Part shown: positions 51,444-60,900 of the stretch, one piece after another
Position numbering within the stretch: position 1 is the first letter of the stretch
Layout of the letters: the number at the start of each line of letters is the position of its first letter
From: a virus
Strand: one strand, 5' to 3'
Length of the DNA stretch: 64,000 nucleotides
IMG/VR virus record: IMGVR_UViG_3300050821_001858
Span: 49,067-113,066 of that record
Made by a program: the position numbers and the translations under genes
Notes under the pieces: generated by a model
The model's database searches: none
Seen by the model: only the letters and a program-made list of their open reading frames with translations
What the model was told of the DNA's origin: nothing

Positions 51444-52105
51444 GTGGCATTACTGGTTCCGATAGTCTTGTAGGGTTTAACATTGAGACGTTTAGAGGGT
51501 ATCTCAATAACGTTCAAGGTGTTCTAAAGCCTTCGAAGTTTATGATATATCTTACTCCCCCAGCGGCAATTGATCAAGGACCATTAACATCCTTTGGTCG
51601 GCAAGGGGCACAAGGTGTTCAATTTGCTTGTTCGGCTGCAATGCTTCCAGGCATGGAAGCTATTACATTCGACGCTCGACGTTATGGTTATGGAGCTATC
51701 CAAAAGCTTCCGTGGGCACCGGGATTTGGTCCCTGTCCTATGCAGATTATTACGGATGCTGCCGGTTTGGAGTGGTCATTCTTTAGACTATGGCTTTCGA
51801 AACTTGTTTCGTTTGATATGTCGCGAGGGATCAATAATCCTAATCCAGCCGGATATTACCCTTACGAGGTAGGATACCTACCTGATTTTGCCGTGAATGT
51901 TTCAGTCATTCAGTTTAACGACACCGGTCAAGAAGTTTTGGAAGTGACTTTACGTAATGCCTACCCTATTGGTTTGGGAGAAGTGAAGCTTGATTGGGGT
52001 GAAAACAATGCCGGTCGGTTTAACGTATTCTTTCATTTCCAAGATTGGAAGCAAGAGGACTTGACTATACAACAGCAATTTGGATTGGACCCTGAACAGG
52101 ACTGA
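51440..52105 (+). CDS. Tail tube protein (T4 gp19/gp54 family)
   Basis: 221 residues. SKFMIYLTPP, FACSAAMLPGMEAITFDARRYGYGAIQKLPW, DAAGLEWSFFRLWLS and VLEVTLRNAYPIGLGEVKLDW follow the gp19-like order (tube-fold beta strands, YG..KLP). It could be the tube subunit or the baseplate initiator gp54; proximity to gp26/gp48/gp53 leaves both open. Confidence 0.75.
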   Translation: MSGITGSDSLVGFNIETFRGYLNNVQGVLKPSKFMIYLTPPAAIDQGPLTSFGRQGAQGVQFACSAAMLPGMEAITFDARRYGYGAIQKLPWAPGFGPCPMQIITDAAGLEWSFFRLWLSKLVSFDMSRGINNPNPAGYYPYEVGYLPDFAVNVSVIQFNDTGQEVLEVTLRNAYPIGLGEVKLDWGENNAGRFNVFFHFQDWKQEDLTIQQQFGLDPEQD

Positions 52106-52129
52106 CGCACTATATTTGATAAATACTTT

Positions 52130-52759
52130 ATGGAAAAATATGGATTTGTGTACCTTTGGTACGATAGGAAACATAAGAGATACTACGTTGGATCACATTG
52201 GGGGTCTGAAGATGATGGATACATTTGTTCATCAAATTGGATGCGTGATGCATATCGAAGACGCCGGGAGGATTTTAAACGACGAATTCTTTCTCGTGTT
52301 AATACAACACGACAAGAACTTTTAGATGAAGAACATAAATGGTTAAACCTTATAAAAATTGAGGAATTAGGAAAACGATATTATAATCTTCGTACATGGC
52401 ATCAAGGACATTGGACAACAATTGAAAATACATTATCAATAAGGGAAAAAATTTCAAAAGCTAACAAAGGACGAAAGTTACTTCCGCGTTCAGATGAGTA
52501 TAAGAAGAAAATTTCAAAAGCTAACAAAGGACGAAAACAAACTCCTGAAGCAATTGAAATTAATCGTCAAGCACAACTTAAATCGTATGAGAATGGACGC
52601 GTTGCTTTTATGAAAGGAAAAACATACGAAGAATTAGGTTATATTCATCCAATGCTTGGAAGAAAACATACCGAAGAAAGTAAACAGAAAATTAAAGAAG
52701 CCCGTGCTAAACAACCCCCTCCCCGATTAGGAAAAAAGAAAAATTATGCGTTATTTTGA
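52130..52759 (+). CDS. GIY-YIG homing endonuclease with NUMOD3 repeats
   Basis: 209 residues. GFVYLWYD-x6-YYVGSH is the GIY-YIG core; REKISKANKGRK, KKKISKANKGRK and MLGRKHTEESKQKI are NUMOD3 DNA-binding repeats. The two KISKANKGRK units are almost identical at DNA level too. Free-standing, inserted between tail genes. Confidence 0.85.
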   Translation: MEKYGFVYLWYDRKHKRYYVGSHWGSEDDGYICSSNWMRDAYRRRREDFKRRILSRVNTTRQELLDEEHKWLNLIKIEELGKRYYNLRTWHQGHWTTIENTLSIREKISKANKGRKLLPRSDEYKKKISKANKGRKQTPEAIEINRQAQLKSYENGRVAFMKGKTYEELGYIHPMLGRKHTEESKQKIKEARAKQPPPRLGKKKNYALF

Positions 52760-52985
52760 GATATATAATCAAAAAATAGAGAACATCAAGAAATCTTTGT
52801 ATAGGGAGACTTGGCGGTTAACCGCTACCAATCCCTTTTTTGTTTTCCACAACCCCCAAAATCTTCCAAATTTAGATTCATATTTAAGGAGATATCATGA
52901 CACTACCTACAATCGCAGTTTCGACATTCGAAGTGACGTTGCCTTCAAACCAAAAGAAACTCAAGCTTCGTTCCATGCTTACTAA
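52746..52985 (+). CDS. Small protein, mini-protein-like, 3' end overlapping gp26
   Basis: 79 residues; MRYFEIYNQKIENIKKSLYRETWRL looks coding, but the last 29 codons run inside the gp26-like gene, so the end may be a chance extension. Confidence 0.4.
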   Translation: MRYFEIYNQKIENIKKSLYRETWRLTATNPFFVFHNPQNLPNLDSYLRRYHDTTYNRSFDIRSDVAFKPKETQASFHAY

Positions 52986-53619
52986 GGAGGAAAAGGTTCT
53001 CCTTATTGCAAAGGAATCCCGTGACCTCAATGACGTTATGGTCGCTGTGACTGATGTTATTCAAGCTTGTATTCAAGAGCCAAAGGATACTAAGGTAACA
53101 GACTGGCCAATCTTTGACGTGGAATATGCATTTGTTCGTTTGCGATCAATGTCCGTTTCACCGACGATTGATTGGGGATTGGTCGATCAAACCAATCAAA
53201 AGGAACATAAGTTCAAGATCGATTTGAACGATGTCAAGGTCGTTGGACTTGAAGGACGAGAAGCCCCGTTTGTTATTAATGTCGGTAACGGTATTAAGTT
53301 TACCCTGGATTATCCTAAGGTAGCATTGCATGGTGATAAGAAGTTTCTTGATTTACGAGGGGAACGATCTTTCAACGCGATGCTCGCCAAGTCGCTGGTA
53401 TCGATTTCACAAAACGAGATAACGACCAAGGCAAAGGATATTAAGCCCGACGAGCTAGAGGCTTGGGTTGACACCCTTCCTATTCAAGCATATAATGATG
53501 CCCGTGAATTCTTTCGTGACCTTCCCCATATCGAGTGGACAACTGAGTATACCGATGGGAATGGTGAAAAGGTTCCGGTGAGGTTGAGTACGCTCAATGA
53601 TTTTTTTATGTTTGTCTGA
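52897..53619 (+). CDS. gp26-like baseplate hub protein (T4_baseplate family)
   Basis: 240 residues. LRSMLTKEEKVLLIAKES, then VTDVIQACI, DVEYAFVRLRSMSVSPTI match the T4 gp26/gp51 baseplate family (KEEK...LL, C, D-x-E-x-x-x-x-R-x-x-S). Needed for hub assembly. Its end runs into seven T (53601-53607), where a -1 shift would fuse it to the frame at 53607-53807. AAGGAGATATC precedes the ATG. Confidence 0.82.
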   Translation: MTLPTIAVSTFEVTLPSNQKKLKLRSMLTKEEKVLLIAKESRDLNDVMVAVTDVIQACIQEPKDTKVTDWPIFDVEYAFVRLRSMSVSPTIDWGLVDQTNQKEHKFKIDLNDVKVVGLEGREAPFVINVGNGIKFTLDYPKVALHGDKKFLDLRGERSFNAMLAKSLVSISQNEITTKAKDIKPDELEAWVDTLPIQAYNDAREFFRDLPHIEWTTEYTDGNGEKVPVRLSTLNDFFMFV

Positions 53620-53807
53620 GCCACAATAACCTTATAAACTACCTGCGTCTCAATCTTAATTTGATGCATCATCATAAATGGAGTTTGTCTGATATAGAAA
53701 ACATGACGCCATGGGAGCGTGATTTCTATGTTGACTTGATCCATGAACAGATGAAAGAATCTGAAGAAAAGAGCATTCAAGATGAGTTCAACAGTTTCTT
53801 ATCGTAA
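53607..53807 (+). CDS. -1 frame extension of the gp26-like protein
   Basis: After gaT-TTT-TTT a -1 slip continues as YVCLSHNNLINYLRLNLNLMHHHKWSLSDIENMTPWERDFYV (in parts), ending at TAA 53805-53807. LMxHHK-SL-x-x-x-ENM-x-PWER is a well-conserved segment in T4-like phages, and it has no own start before codon 22. Hence a programmed -1 shift, or re-start at ATG 53670-53672. Confidence 0.65.
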   Translation, partial: YVCLSHNNLINYLRLNLNLMHHHKWSLSDIENMTPWERDFYVDLIHEQMKESEEKSIQDEFNSFLS

Positions 53808-53976
53808 GGCAAAGTCTTTCATTTACAATTGGTTATATTTGCAGTTCTTCGCACCGTTGAAAGATTTGAAAGATGATTATAATGAAGTTTTGACTATGCC
53901 GACTGGATTGCCCAATCATCATCTTGGTTTACATCGTTATATGCAATTTACTATGATTAGTGTAATGGGGAAATAA
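53782..53976 (+). CDS. 64-residue small protein, tandem copy 1
   Basis: Starts inside the gp26 extension. KSFIYNWLYLQFFAPLKDL and the ending MQFTMISVMGK; similar in shape to the next two genes (ends SSVMRK and NSVFKH). Confidence 0.55.
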   Translation: MSSTVSYRKAKSFIYNWLYLQFFAPLKDLKDDYNEVLTMPTGLPNHHLGLHRYMQFTMISVMGK

Positions 53977-54164
53977 TGACATATAAGTATACCAAATATC
54001 CTAATCCGAATAAAAATACCAAAATTTGGGATTATACCTATTTAAAGATGTTGGGTGAAATGAGCCATCAATATATGCATGCATATCCTGATTGGGACCC
54101 CCTTGTTAATCCTTTAAGTATTATCACTTTACAGGGTGCTGTTAGTAGTGTGATGAGGAAATAA
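53976..54164 (+). CDS. 62-residue small protein, tandem copy 2
   Basis: Starts on the previous stop (TAATG). PNKNTKIWDYTYLKMLGEM parallels NKNIQIWGVTYRAFYLKV of the next gene; ends GAVSSVMRK. Confidence 0.6.
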   Translation: MTYKYTKYPNPNKNTKIWDYTYLKMLGEMSHQYMHAYPDWDPLVNPLSIITLQGAVSSVMRK

Positions 54165-54166
54165 CA

Positions 54167-54349
54167 ATGGAATGTTATGGTCTTAATAAAAATATCCAAA
54201 TTTGGGGTGTTACCTATCGAGCATTCTACCTAAAAGTCAGTGGAGCTATATATAATAGGTATGAGAAACTCTTTCCTTGGGTTTATCCTTCTGTTTCATT
54301 AGATTATGATACTTTATCAGAAGCTATTAATAGTGTATTCAAACATTAA
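54167..54349 (+). CDS. 60-residue small protein, tandem copy 3
   Basis: LNKNIQIWGVTYRAF and end LSEAINSVFKH. Third member of a clear tandem duplication. Converges on the minus-strand baseplate genes. Confidence 0.6.
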   Translation: MECYGLNKNIQIWGVTYRAFYLKVSGAIYNRYEKLFPWVYPSVSLDYDTLSEAINSVFKH

Positions 54350-54362
54350 CAAATGTTAAGAA

Positions 54363-55610
54363 TCAGTTCCACCCGCCCCTCATACATCGGCACGTTGTTG
54401 ATGATAAGTTGTTATCATTGTGGATTTCATGAGTTAAGTCCGCGACTAGATAAGGACCGGTCAATTCAGAATCCTCATAGTTTCCGCCGCTTTCGTCTAA
54501 ACCAGCCGGGCTAAGGATATTTAAATTGATACCAGCCCCCACAGTTACACTTAACCCCCCTTGAATTGGAAACTTAGCATAGACTGACGGAGTACACGAA
54601 ACGATTGCTCTAAACAACGCCTCGATATCAGTACGTCTAACAAATTGAGCAGGTATCTTATCAGTATCAACGACTAGGAATTGTTGTTGCCCACCATTTC
54701 CTCCATAAGCAATCTGTTGTGCTTGTTGATTATATTGACCATCTGTGGTCGGAATAGGAACAGGGGATGGAGGGATATCATAAATCAATTTGTTACTCTT
54801 CTTATCAAGCACTCGATATTCCTGTTTTAGTGCCATAAGAGTTTCAGATATAGATAGACGGTTACCTTGTTGTTCTTCGCCTGGAATGGATGTGGTATAA
54901 TCAATAATTTGGTTGGTATTGAGTATCATATTTTCCCAAGCAAAACCGGGAGTTACACTTTGATAGAAGGATGGTCCCCCACCCGACGCCTGTTGAAACA
55001 TATATTCAGCGGGGGCTAATACACATCCTGAATTATTTCTGTAATAACATGTAACTCCACTCTGATATTGAGCAAATGTTAGTATTTTTCGAAATTCGTC
55101 AATAGCTTTGAAAGGCTTTAGTTTATCAACCACATAAGGATTGACCGGAAACAGTAAGCCATTGGATGCTACAGGAATGGATAATCCCCCTCCTACACCT
55201 TCGGAATGAATTTGTGATATAGCATCGGTGGCAGTGATTTGTTGAAACGATTTGGATATAATATTGGAGCGTTCGGTATAATATTCAGGACCGATCACTT
55301 GTAGTTCATACGCGAGTGTACGTGCGTTTTCAGAAAGATTTTCTTTCGTAAGGGAGTGTAACGCGCCAGAGCCCGAATAACCTCCACCCCCGGAAGCAGA
55401 AATAGAAAAAGAGACAGGTTCGCCGCCTCGCAAACCAAGTCGATCAACCAATTTACTGTTGTCAAGAATAAGTGCTCTTGCTGTAATATACGGTTTACAG
55501 ACCGATTCGAAGATTTCCAGTTTGTTGACATAGGCTGCTATATCCACTCCGTTGATTACAAACGAGTTAACACCAGCGTATCCTACTTGGGTTGCATTTG
55601 TCTGAATCAT
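54363..55610 (-). CDS. Baseplate hub protein (gp27/gpD-like)
   Basis: 415 residues. N-terminal VNSFVINGVDIAAYVNKLEIFESVCKPYITARALILDNSKLVDRLGLRGGEPVSF (in parts) is the hub beta-barrel entry typical of myophage gp27/late-control-D relatives; Gly-rich loops and a C-terminal LVADLTHEIHNDN domain follow. Forms the central hub below the tube. Two nt from gp53. Confidence 0.7.
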   Translation of the reverse strand: MIQTNATQVGYAGVNSFVINGVDIAAYVNKLEIFESVCKPYITARALILDNSKLVDRLGLRGGEPVSFSISASGGGGYSGSGALHSLTKENLSENARTLAYELQVIGPEYYTERSNIISKSFQQITATDAISQIHSEGVGGGLSIPVASNGLLFPVNPYVVDKLKPFKAIDEFRKILTFAQYQSGVTCYYRNNSGCVLAPAEYMFQQASGGGPSFYQSVTPGFAWENMILNTNQIIDYTTSIPGEEQQGNRLSISETLMALKQEYRVLDKKSNKLIYDIPPSPVPIPTTDGQYNQQAQQIAYGGNGGQQQFLVVDTDKIPAQFVRRTDIEALFRAIVSCTPSVYAKFPIQGGLSVTVGAGINLNILSPAGLDESGGNYEDSELTGPYLVADLTHEIHNDNNLSSTTCRCMRGGWN

Positions 55611-55611
55611 A

Positions 55612-56493
55612 TTAGTTATCGTTCAGTAGTTTCTCCAAAGCATTGGCTGTCGGGGTTTTATATGGATCGTTAAGAACTAGAAGGCTCTTACGACTTTCAT
55701 TAATACCACGTTCCATTTCATAGTACGTAATGTTTTGCCAGTAAACCAATTCATCGATTGGAATGGATTGTTGAAGTAACAATAAATCAGTAATAAGAAC
55801 TCCATTGGGATCGATAAAACCAGCATTGGCAGTCCAGAGTTGAACAGTATCACCAACGTCAAACTCATTAAGAATTTGAGCAACAGTCATTGTAGTTGAA
55901 TTAATGATTGATGTAACTATACCAGTTCCCACAACAGATAAATCACTATTAGCTGCTTGCACAAGAGTATTTGAAACAAACTGAGCGGTATTGGTTACTT
56001 GCACTTCGTATAGTACATTCAAGTTCGTGAACCAATCGGTAGGGTTTCTCTTATAACCAATGATAGAAGTAGGACCCCAGATAGGAATGAAGTATTTCTT
56101 TTGGTTTATAGGCAATCGATTATAATAGTTGGGGGCGTAAGTTAAGTCGTCGTCTGACCAATTGGTTTGCCAGTAGGCTGTCATCGATTGAGCTAATTCA
56201 AATGATCCATACTTATCGACAATGAACTCGTTAAACTCTTCTTGTCTCAAAAACCACCCATAGTATGGGTCAACAATCCCATTGGCGAGATACAATAACC
56301 AATCCCAATGAGAATCCCCATAATAGTTATATGATAACACATCTGACCGTTGATAATCAGGTACGTCATAACCATAGAAAGCATTAGGGCTTTGACGAAT
56401 ATGATCAGCAATAACCACTCGCCTAGAGATATCTCGGATGTTTGTATTCCCATATAGAATAACAGGGAAGTTTTCAAAGTAATTTGTTGCCAT
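55612..56493 (-). CDS. gp53-like baseplate wedge protein
   Basis: 293 residues. NYFENFPVILYGNTNIRDISRR and YQRSDVLSYNYYGDSHWDWLLYLANGIVDPYYGW are the gp53 signature (YGDS..W..L.AN). The middle has a beta-domain insert (VQVTNTAQFV...TVQLW) before WQNITYYEMERGINESRK. Start codon shares a nucleotide with the gp48 stop. Confidence 0.88.
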   Translation of the reverse strand: MATNYFENFPVILYGNTNIRDISRRVVIADHIRQSPNAFYGYDVPDYQRSDVLSYNYYGDSHWDWLLYLANGIVDPYYGWFLRQEEFNEFIVDKYGSFELAQSMTAYWQTNWSDDDLTYAPNYYNRLPINQKKYFIPIWGPTSIIGYKRNPTDWFTNLNVLYEVQVTNTAQFVSNTLVQAANSDLSVVGTGIVTSIINSTTMTVAQILNEFDVGDTVQLWTANAGFIDPNGVLITDLLLLQQSIPIDELVYWQNITYYEMERGINESRKSLLVLNDPYKTPTANALEKLLNDN

Positions 56494-57464
56494 TAGGCAC
56501 CTTTCGCAATAGCTACTGCATTATCCAAATCAGTATTAGTAACAAAGTCACCTTTACGCCAGTATTCGATTTCAACAAACTGAGCATGAATAATAACTGA
56601 AACAGGGGCATTTTGAGGGGTCGAGGCTCCCGCAGTTGTATCAGGATCGGCACGATGAAACGATGGAGCATGACCACCTGCATAATCAACAAGGAAATTG
56701 GTTAAAACAGCAGGCTTGAACTTGAAGATATAGTCATCATTAGGATTGAATTTGATCAACCAAACTGAAGGGAATTCCCAATATAAACCACCCGGAATAT
56801 TAATACCAGTGTTAAGAACATTTTGTACACCAGCACCAGCAGCCGGTGCCATATTATTGTTAATATACTGAATAATTTTTCGGATTTGTTCAGCCTCTTT
56901 AGGAGTATTACAAGCAAGAGTCCAAGTTAGTTGGTGTTGTTTATATTCGGGTGATTCAAATAGAATAGTAATGAATTGGTTTGGAGCCACACCTCCAAAT
57001 GCACGTAATGCTGTTAAACCAGCTTGTGCTAATCCTCCCGCAGCAACACCGGTACCAACAGCACCAAAAGTATGAGAGATGGCATTAACAGATTGAGCAA
57101 GGCTGCGACCTAACGCAGAACCAGCTAGACCGGCAAGAATTTTACCACCGGAATCAAAAAATTCAGCAAGTAAGTTAGCTTGGTTCCAACGAACACCATG
57201 GGCATCGATTAATTGATCAGGTAATGGTAAAAATATCTGTCCGTCAGTATTTTGAAGAACAACAGAATTAGCTTGCTGACCCCAATCAATAGCTGCAAGG
57301 GAAGTATAATACTTTGGTAAATCCTCAGGAAACTGCATTTGTTGAATTGTCGTAGTAGCAGCCTGGGATGCTTGGACTACCGGAGCAACGGGCACCGTGC
57401 CTGCAAAAACAGAAGGAATAAAAACTTGGGGATTAGTGGTAACACTAGAAGCGAGATCAGCCAT
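56493..57464 (-). CDS. gp48-like baseplate tail tube cap
   Basis: 323 residues. N-terminal half hydrophobic and Gly/Ala-rich (SALGRSLAQSVNAISH); the C-terminal half has FITILFESPEYKQHQLTWTLACNTPKEAEQIRKII (in parts), YWEFPSVWLIKF and FKPAVLTNFLVDYAGG, the gp48/gp54 cap pattern. Links baseplate and tube. Confidence 0.85.
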   Translation of the reverse strand: MADLASSVTTNPQVFIPSVFAGTVPVAPVVQASQAATTTIQQMQFPEDLPKYYTSLAAIDWGQQANSVVLQNTDGQIFLPLPDQLIDAHGVRWNQANLLAEFFDSGGKILAGLAGSALGRSLAQSVNAISHTFGAVGTGVAAGGLAQAGLTALRAFGGVAPNQFITILFESPEYKQHQLTWTLACNTPKEAEQIRKIIQYINNNMAPAAGAGVQNVLNTGINIPGGLYWEFPSVWLIKFNPNDDYIFKFKPAVLTNFLVDYAGGHAPSFHRADPDTTAGASTPQNAPVSVIIHAQFVEIEYWRKGDFVTNTDLDNAVAIAKGA

Positions 57465-57467
57465 CGA

Positions 57468-57911
57468 TTATTTAGTCCTATATCCTAGAGCAGTTTCCCC
57501 CCATATTTCGAATTTAATACCCCGTTTTTTACACCAATCCTTGGCAGCTTCCCATTTTTTCATGTTTTTGGCATATTCAAAGGTTTCTTTCAGACTTCTT
57601 TTGGTCATCTGACCTTTCTTGGTTAACTGTGTGGTAGGAGGAACTTGCTGGTATTCAGGCTTAATCTCTATGAGATACTGTGAACCATCCTTCTTTTTGT
57701 ACCAGAGGTCTGGAAAGTAACGGTGGACTTTGTTATCTAGGGGGGAGACATAGGGTATAATGATTTCCTCTGATGACCATTGCACCACGTCGGGATCATG
57801 ATCGAGTTTCATCATAACGTTAAACTCCCAACCTGATCGATATACGATATTCGTAGGGTTACCTTTATATTTGCTCTTATTTTTGGGCTTAAAGATACCT
57901 TTTCTGGTCAT
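57468..57911 (-). CDS. gp4-like head completion nuclease
   Basis: 147 residues. YRSGWEFNVMMKLD (catalytic E), HRYFPDLWYK (D) and YLIEIKPEYQ (E-x-K) form a TnsA-like PD-(D/E)XK core, as in T4 gp4/gp50. It acts in head completion, probably trimming DNA at the portal. First gene of the minus-strand operon, divergent from the tail protein. Confidence 0.85.
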   Translation of the reverse strand: MTRKGIFKPKNKSKYKGNPTNIVYRSGWEFNVMMKLDHDPDVVQWSSEEIIIPYVSPLDNKVHRYFPDLWYKKKDGSQYLIEIKPEYQQVPPTTQLTKKGQMTKRSLKETFEYAKNMKKWEAAKDWCKKRGIKFEIWGETALGYRTK

Positions 57912-57926
57912 ATATATTATTTAGAA

Positions 57927-57933
57927 CTAAATA
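57927..57933 (+). promoter_or_regulatory. Possible late promoter core (CTAAATA)
   Basis: ACTAAATA lies 4 nt before the ATG at 57938, in the short divergent gap. Confidence 0.3.
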
Positions 57934-57937
57934 TTTG

Positions 57938-60900
57938 ATGGCTAATACAACTTCTTCAGCAACAACCACTGGCGCAGCCAAAGGATCGACGTTTAAAGCT
58001 TATGCTGGCAATTTGATTGGCGGTATTGTTGAAGGTGCAGCACGTGGTTTAGGTGTGTCTGATGGGGGAATAGGACAAGCTATTAAGACAGCAACGACGC
58101 CTCGTGTTTCCTATGTGTCTAGTCCAAGTGGCACCCAAACTCCAATGCCATCTTCAATGAGGATGATGGTGCAAGAACAACTTAAATTACCACCGCCCGA
58201 AGAAATTGAACAAGCCACACGTGATTTAGAAAATGATCCAAAACTTCCTGAAGACGGTTCGATTAACACTGCATACAATCGCTTGCATGACCATGTGCAG
58301 GAAGGCTTTGTTGCAATCACCGATGTTATTCAACATAACTTTCATCTTGTTGAACAACGCCTAACTGAGCAGTCACGTGCAATCAACATCATCAATACTG
58401 AGCAACAGAAAACGAAACGTTCTCTTGAAGACCTCGAACAACGTTTTGGTCGATTTGAGCGTGGGGGGTTACAAAGCAGAGGTAATGACCCTTTTAAGTT
58501 TGGGAATGGTATAAGTGAGAAATCGTGGAAATCATCTCCTAATAACGGGGGTGGTATTATTGAGGCACTTGAAAATCTTGGAGAAGGTGCTTTAGCTGGA
58601 TGGATAGCTAGAAAGCTTTGGCCAACAATGCTTCGCTCTGTTCCATGGTTAGCAGCGGGAGCGGCATTAGGAGCAGCAGCTTGGTTTGGAGAAAAGGGAC
58701 GTTCTGAATTAAATGCCCTACCCAAAGCAACATGGGGAGATAAACTTGATTCATTGGGATGGGGAACGTCACCGTCTGTTCAAGAATATAATCGTCGTCG
58801 TTCCTCTCTTCAGTCTCATAATAGACGAAGAGATGCCCTTGGATTAAGTAGCGGACCACTCTCAGGTAATATCGATGATCGGCGCGGACAAGCACCTTAT
58901 ACTGGCTCGGGAGAAGGATCAGGTAAACCATTATTTTTTCAAGGGGGAGCCCCTAATGAAAAGGGTCCTATTCAATTGAATGCGGACCAAGCTATTATTT
59001 CAGGTAAGACAACTGAAATCAAATCAGATAGAACCGAAATCAAAGGTTCTACTCTTACCATTAGTGCTGATAAAGTTAAACTATCTGATAGTGCCAAGAG
59101 AAGTCTACTTGAACAATTAGGATTAGGCAATCTTCATATGCCTTCTCTTGCGTCAGTACTGAGTGGAATGTCAGGTGGGGCAACGTCGGCTGTTAGTGGT
59201 TTATCAACGATGGGTAATCAAGCATCGGGTGGGGCAACTGGTGACGTACTATCAAACCAAGTAAATCCTCAATCCGATAGTTTTTTTGGTAAATTCGGAC
59301 AAGCTTTTGCTGATATAGGTAAAACAATTGGGGGTGGTATTACTAATGGTTTTACTGATCATCCTAATCATGCTATAGGTGGTTTTAATTCTGGTATGGC
59401 TCGTCGCCCTGATGGTATGGGTGGTTATGCTAATGCTCCGGGATCGACATATGTATGGCGACCGGGCGGTGGTGGAGGCGGTGGGGGACGCACTACTTGG
59501 TCCGGTGGTTCACGTCCTAGTGGGGGTGGATATGGCGGTGGTGGAATAGGTATTAATCCTAACACTCCTATTAATGTTCCGGCTGGAACGCCGGGTACGA
59601 CTGCTACTCTAATGTCACAACGTGCTCAGTTTAGAGATATGTTGAATAATCCTCAAACCCGTGAACTTGCCATGGGTTTGATGGTAGCAGAAAACAACGG
59701 TAGCGCCCAAGGTAGAATGTCAGTTTTGGAAACTGCATTAAATCGTGGTGTTTCGCATGGATTTAATAATTCTAATCAAATCTTTTCGTCAGCTTATTAT
59801 GCTCCCTTTCATGATGGGGGATTACAACGGGCGTTGGGTCAACTTCGAAGCAATCCTCAATTACGTGCCCAAGTAAACGCTGAAGTTGATCAAGTTTTAG
59901 GGGGATCAAACTGGTCTAATTTTGGTACTCAAAATGGATCGGCTGGTGTTGCAGCATCAGCAGCACGTGACCAAACAGTAACCGCGCGCTGGACTGGTGA
60001 AACTTATTCACGAAAAGATAATCCTATCGGTACAGCACATCATGGTGCTGGTACGATCCGAATGGAAGGTGGATGGTATCAAAACACTCAGAGACAAATT
60101 CAAGATTGGGATCGTCAACATCCCCAGAATAATACAACTCCACAAGGACAACCATCAGTTCCCCAGAATAATACAACTCCACAAGGACAACCATCAGTTC
60201 CTCAGAATACAACACCAGCATCGCCAACTTCTCAAAACAATGGACCAACTGTTGCAATTCCTTCAGGACGTTTAACATCGAAACAGCTTGAAAACTTTGT
60301 AGCACACCATGAAGCTTTTGAACCTAAGCCGTTTTCTGATTTTGGACAAACTAATATTGGTTATGGTACTAGTGCTCGACCGGGTGAAACATCTATTTCA
60401 GAACCCGAAGCACGTCAGCGAATGGTTTCTGAATTAGATAAACACATGGCAAAAGTCCATGAAATGAATCCAAAACTGGATCAAGGTACTAAAAATGCTT
60501 TGGCATCCTTATCATATAATATTGGTGATAACTGGATGACTTTGAAAAATCAGGATGGTTCGAAGACTTTAGGTGATTATGTTCGTGATGGAAATATACA
60601 AGGAATTAAAGAAAAAATTGTTCAATACAATAAGGCTGGTGGAAAAGTACTTTCGGGATTAACAAAACGACGTAATGATGAATCCCAAATGATTGGCAAT
60701 CCTCGATGGGGAGATGTTACAGGTTCGGATGTTGGTAAGGATTGGGGACGTGCTGAAAACCAAGGTGTACCGGGACAACCGACCCATACACAACAAGACC
60801 CTTCTAAGCCTTATCCCGCTGGTCAGACAAGCCAAGTACCTATTGGACAACCACCTAGAGCAGGGACGCCCCCAACACCAGGGCGTTCCTCTCCCGATGG

